DNA from: Microcaldota archaeon
Lineage (GTDB): Archaea > Micrarchaeota > Micrarchaeia > Anstonellales > J096
Assembly: GCA_026396375.1 (NCBI GenBank)
Contig: JAPLWW010000069.1
Span: forward strand, 1-5,845
Length of the DNA stretch: 5,845 bases
Reading direction: 5' to 3'
Shown: positions 4,453 through 5,845 of the stretch, one piece after another
Layout of the letters: every line of letters starts with the position of its first letter
Position numbering within the stretch: position 1 is the first letter of the stretch
Program-made: the position numbers and the translations under genes
Notes under the pieces: model-generated
What the model saw: the letters and a program-made list of their open reading frames with translations, nothing else
Database searches by the model: none
What the model was told of the DNA's origin: nothing

Positions 4453-5845
4453 TCACTTCGCTATCTCGTATATCTTCACGTCCCCGTTGTCGAAGATCTT
4501 GCTGAAGCCGTCCAACTGGTTCAAAACAAATCCCTTGTACATTGTCGAGTCGTAGAACCTTCCCTTGCCTATCCTGTCGTCGTATCCGCTTACGGTCTGC
4601 CCGTCAACGTTCCATATATTCTGGTTGGTGTAAAGCATGACATAGCTTCCTCCCTTGGTTGGGTACATCAGGCCCTTGTTCAGCATAAGCTCCCCTGAAG
4701 GCGTTTTCCTGTCTAAATAATAAGTTCCATGTATCACGCTTCCGTCCGCCAGGGTCACGTTTGCCACGCAGTATGCGTCAACAACGCCTGTGCTTTTCGC
4801 AACCCCGTTTTCGCTTGAGACAGACCTCTTTGCCGCAACAACGCCCCATTCATTGGATATGGACGAAACAAGGCATTTCCTGCCTGTCAACCCAATCTCC
4901 TCCCAAAGGTTGTCATACTCGCATTGGGAGCCCATCTGGGGCAGCATGACGTTTGTGAGGTTGTCCCTTGAGCAGGCCAGATAATTCAGGGCATAGAACT
5001 TTGCCCCGAAAATTGTGTCAGGGTTCATTATTATCTCCCTGTCTATCATCAGGTATTCCGAGCCGTAGCTTTCCATGATCCTCTTGGTCTCGCTCTCATT
5101 GTCCATTATCATGGCATGCGCGACATCCTGGATCATGTAAAGGCTGGCATGCTCATTCCTTATGACGCTGGCTTTCCTTGAGAAATAGTTTGTCCAGTGG
5201 CCGTAGTCCCACCAGCTTGTTACCCTGGCATCGCCAGGAAGGTTGGTTTTCATCCATTCAAGGGTGTCAATCCAATAATCGTTTATTACAGAGCACCTGA
5301 GGCTTGCGACATAATTCTTGTCGTTGTCTGTCTTCTTGTTTATCAGGTTGTCATAGAGGAAAGTGTAATAGCAAAGCTCAGGGGAATACTGGTTCTCTAT
5401 TTTCGATAGGAAAGCATCCGGATCCGAGCTGAACTGGCAGACCTTGCTGGTTTGGTCATTGCCAAGCACTGCGCAAAGGGTCTTTGCCTCTGCCACGTAG
5501 GACTTTGGATTGTCGGCAAACTTTCCCGGATTGAATGAATATGTGCTCAGGCTTATCGCGCTTGGGGAGAAGACAATCGGGCTTATGAACAATGCAATTA
5601 TAATGACAAAGACGATCGGCTTCGCCATGTTGATCTTGTTCATCTCTGCATACTCCTTCATCCTGCTGCTTATTATGCCGTATGACCTGCCTATGAAATA
5701 GCCAAGCATCAGTATGAACGCGAAAGTGAAATATATGCTGTATTTTGCCTTGATCATCCCTGAAACAGACAAGGGATAGAACATTATCGCTATCAGTATC
5801 AGCAAAACAGGGACGTCATGCTTCTTCTCTATGATGAACCATCCT
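4453..5845 (-). CDS. aglB: Archaeal oligosaccharyltransferase AglB/STT3, N-terminal part outside the window
   Basis: AglB is the membrane enzyme that moves a lipid-linked glycan onto Asn of N-x-S/T sequons on the outer face of the cell membrane. The frame is open to the window edge (the visible protein starts GWFIIEKKHDVPVLLIL), so the N-terminal membrane core, including the first catalytic Asp loop, is missing. Counting from codon 5805-5803 as residue 1, three hydrophobic segments lie at about 1-18, 24-43 and 63-84. A soluble domain follows, with the family's acceptor-binding motif WWDYG at residues 198-202 (bases 5214-5200) in VTSWWDYGHWTNYFSRKASV. The stretch YLMIDREIIM to KFYALNYLA (about 251-276) is where the DK/MI-type motif should lie; I cannot assign it firmly. 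The C-terminal ending FDNGDVKIYEIAK is typical. Eight Cys fall in four near pairs (111/123, 145/171, 278/295, 311/346), suggesting disulfides. The stop is TGA at 4455-4453. Confidence 0.93.
   Translation of the reverse strand, partial: GWFIIEKKHDVPVLLILIAIMFYPLSVSGMIKAKYSIYFTFAFILMLGYFIGRSYGIISSRMKEYAEMNKINMAKPIVFVIIIALFISPIVFSPSAISLSTYSFNPGKFADNPKSYVAEAKTLCAVLGNDQTSKVCQFSSDPDAFLSKIENQYSPELCYYTFLYDNLINKKTDNDKNYVASLRCSVINDYWIDTLEWMKTNLPGDARVTSWWDYGHWTNYFSRKASVIRNEHASLYMIQDVAHAMIMDNESETKRIMESYGSEYLMIDREIIMNPDTIFGAKFYALNYLACSRDNLTNVMLPQMGSQCEYDNLWEEIGLTGRKCLVSSISNEWGVVAAKRSVSSENGVAKSTGVVDAYCVANVTLADGSVIHGTYYLDRKTPSGELMLNKGLMYPTKGGSYVMLYTNQNIWNVDGQTVSGYDDRIGKGRFYDSTMYKGFVLNQLDGFSKIFDNGDVKIYEIAK

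Noticed and set aside
4239..4505. Plus-strand reading frame in the aglB-hisD gap
   Set aside because: It spans the abrB promoter, the repeat cluster and the aglB 3' end; no domain and no start signals.

Overview
The window looks like a piece of an archaeal chromosome, at roughly mid-40s percent GC. Three things point to Archaea. There is an AglB/STT3-type oligosaccharyltransferase with a WWDYG motif. A tRNA-Leu gene carries an intron at 37/38 with a bulge-helix-bulge-like junction and no encoded CCA. TATA-box/AGGTG-type gene starts precede an AbrB-family ORF. A DPANN-like lineage is possible, but nothing here settles it.

Layout. Positions 1-2273 (+) hold the 3' part of a long gene for an unrecognised, low-complexity protein of at least 757 residues. 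It has three copies of a short beta-hairpin-like motif, Pro-rich linkers and an abruptly AT-rich C-terminal domain. Facing it tail to tail, 6 bases away, is tRNA-Leu(CAA) (2280-2583, -), interrupted by an unusually long 218-nt intron packed with hairpins. Upstream on the same strand are hisD (histidinol dehydrogenase, 2649-4073) and, overlapping its 5' end, a small AbrB/SpoVT-type DNA-binding ORF (3997-4268). The AbrB ORF appears to be split by a -1 frameshift. These two share a promoter with a good TATA box at 4303-4308. From 4275 to 4452 there is an intergenic stretch of about 180 bp with two inverted repeats and a cluster of AAAGAAAGGG-type repeats. From 4453 to the window end (-) is the 3' two-thirds or so of aglB, reading toward hisD.

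How it fits together. aglB (protein N-glycosylation), abrB-hisD (a regulator-like ORF plus the last two steps of histidine synthesis) and tRNA-Leu all read on the minus strand but look like separate transcription units. T-rich tracts lie after aglB, after hisD and after the tRNA. hisD stands alone with no other his gene in view. No CRISPR array, insertion sequence, rRNA or phage gene was seen. The most unusual items are the structured tRNA intron, the repeat it shares with the aglB-hisD intergenic region, the split AbrB frame, and the composition break inside the large plus-strand gene where it approaches the tRNA 3' end.
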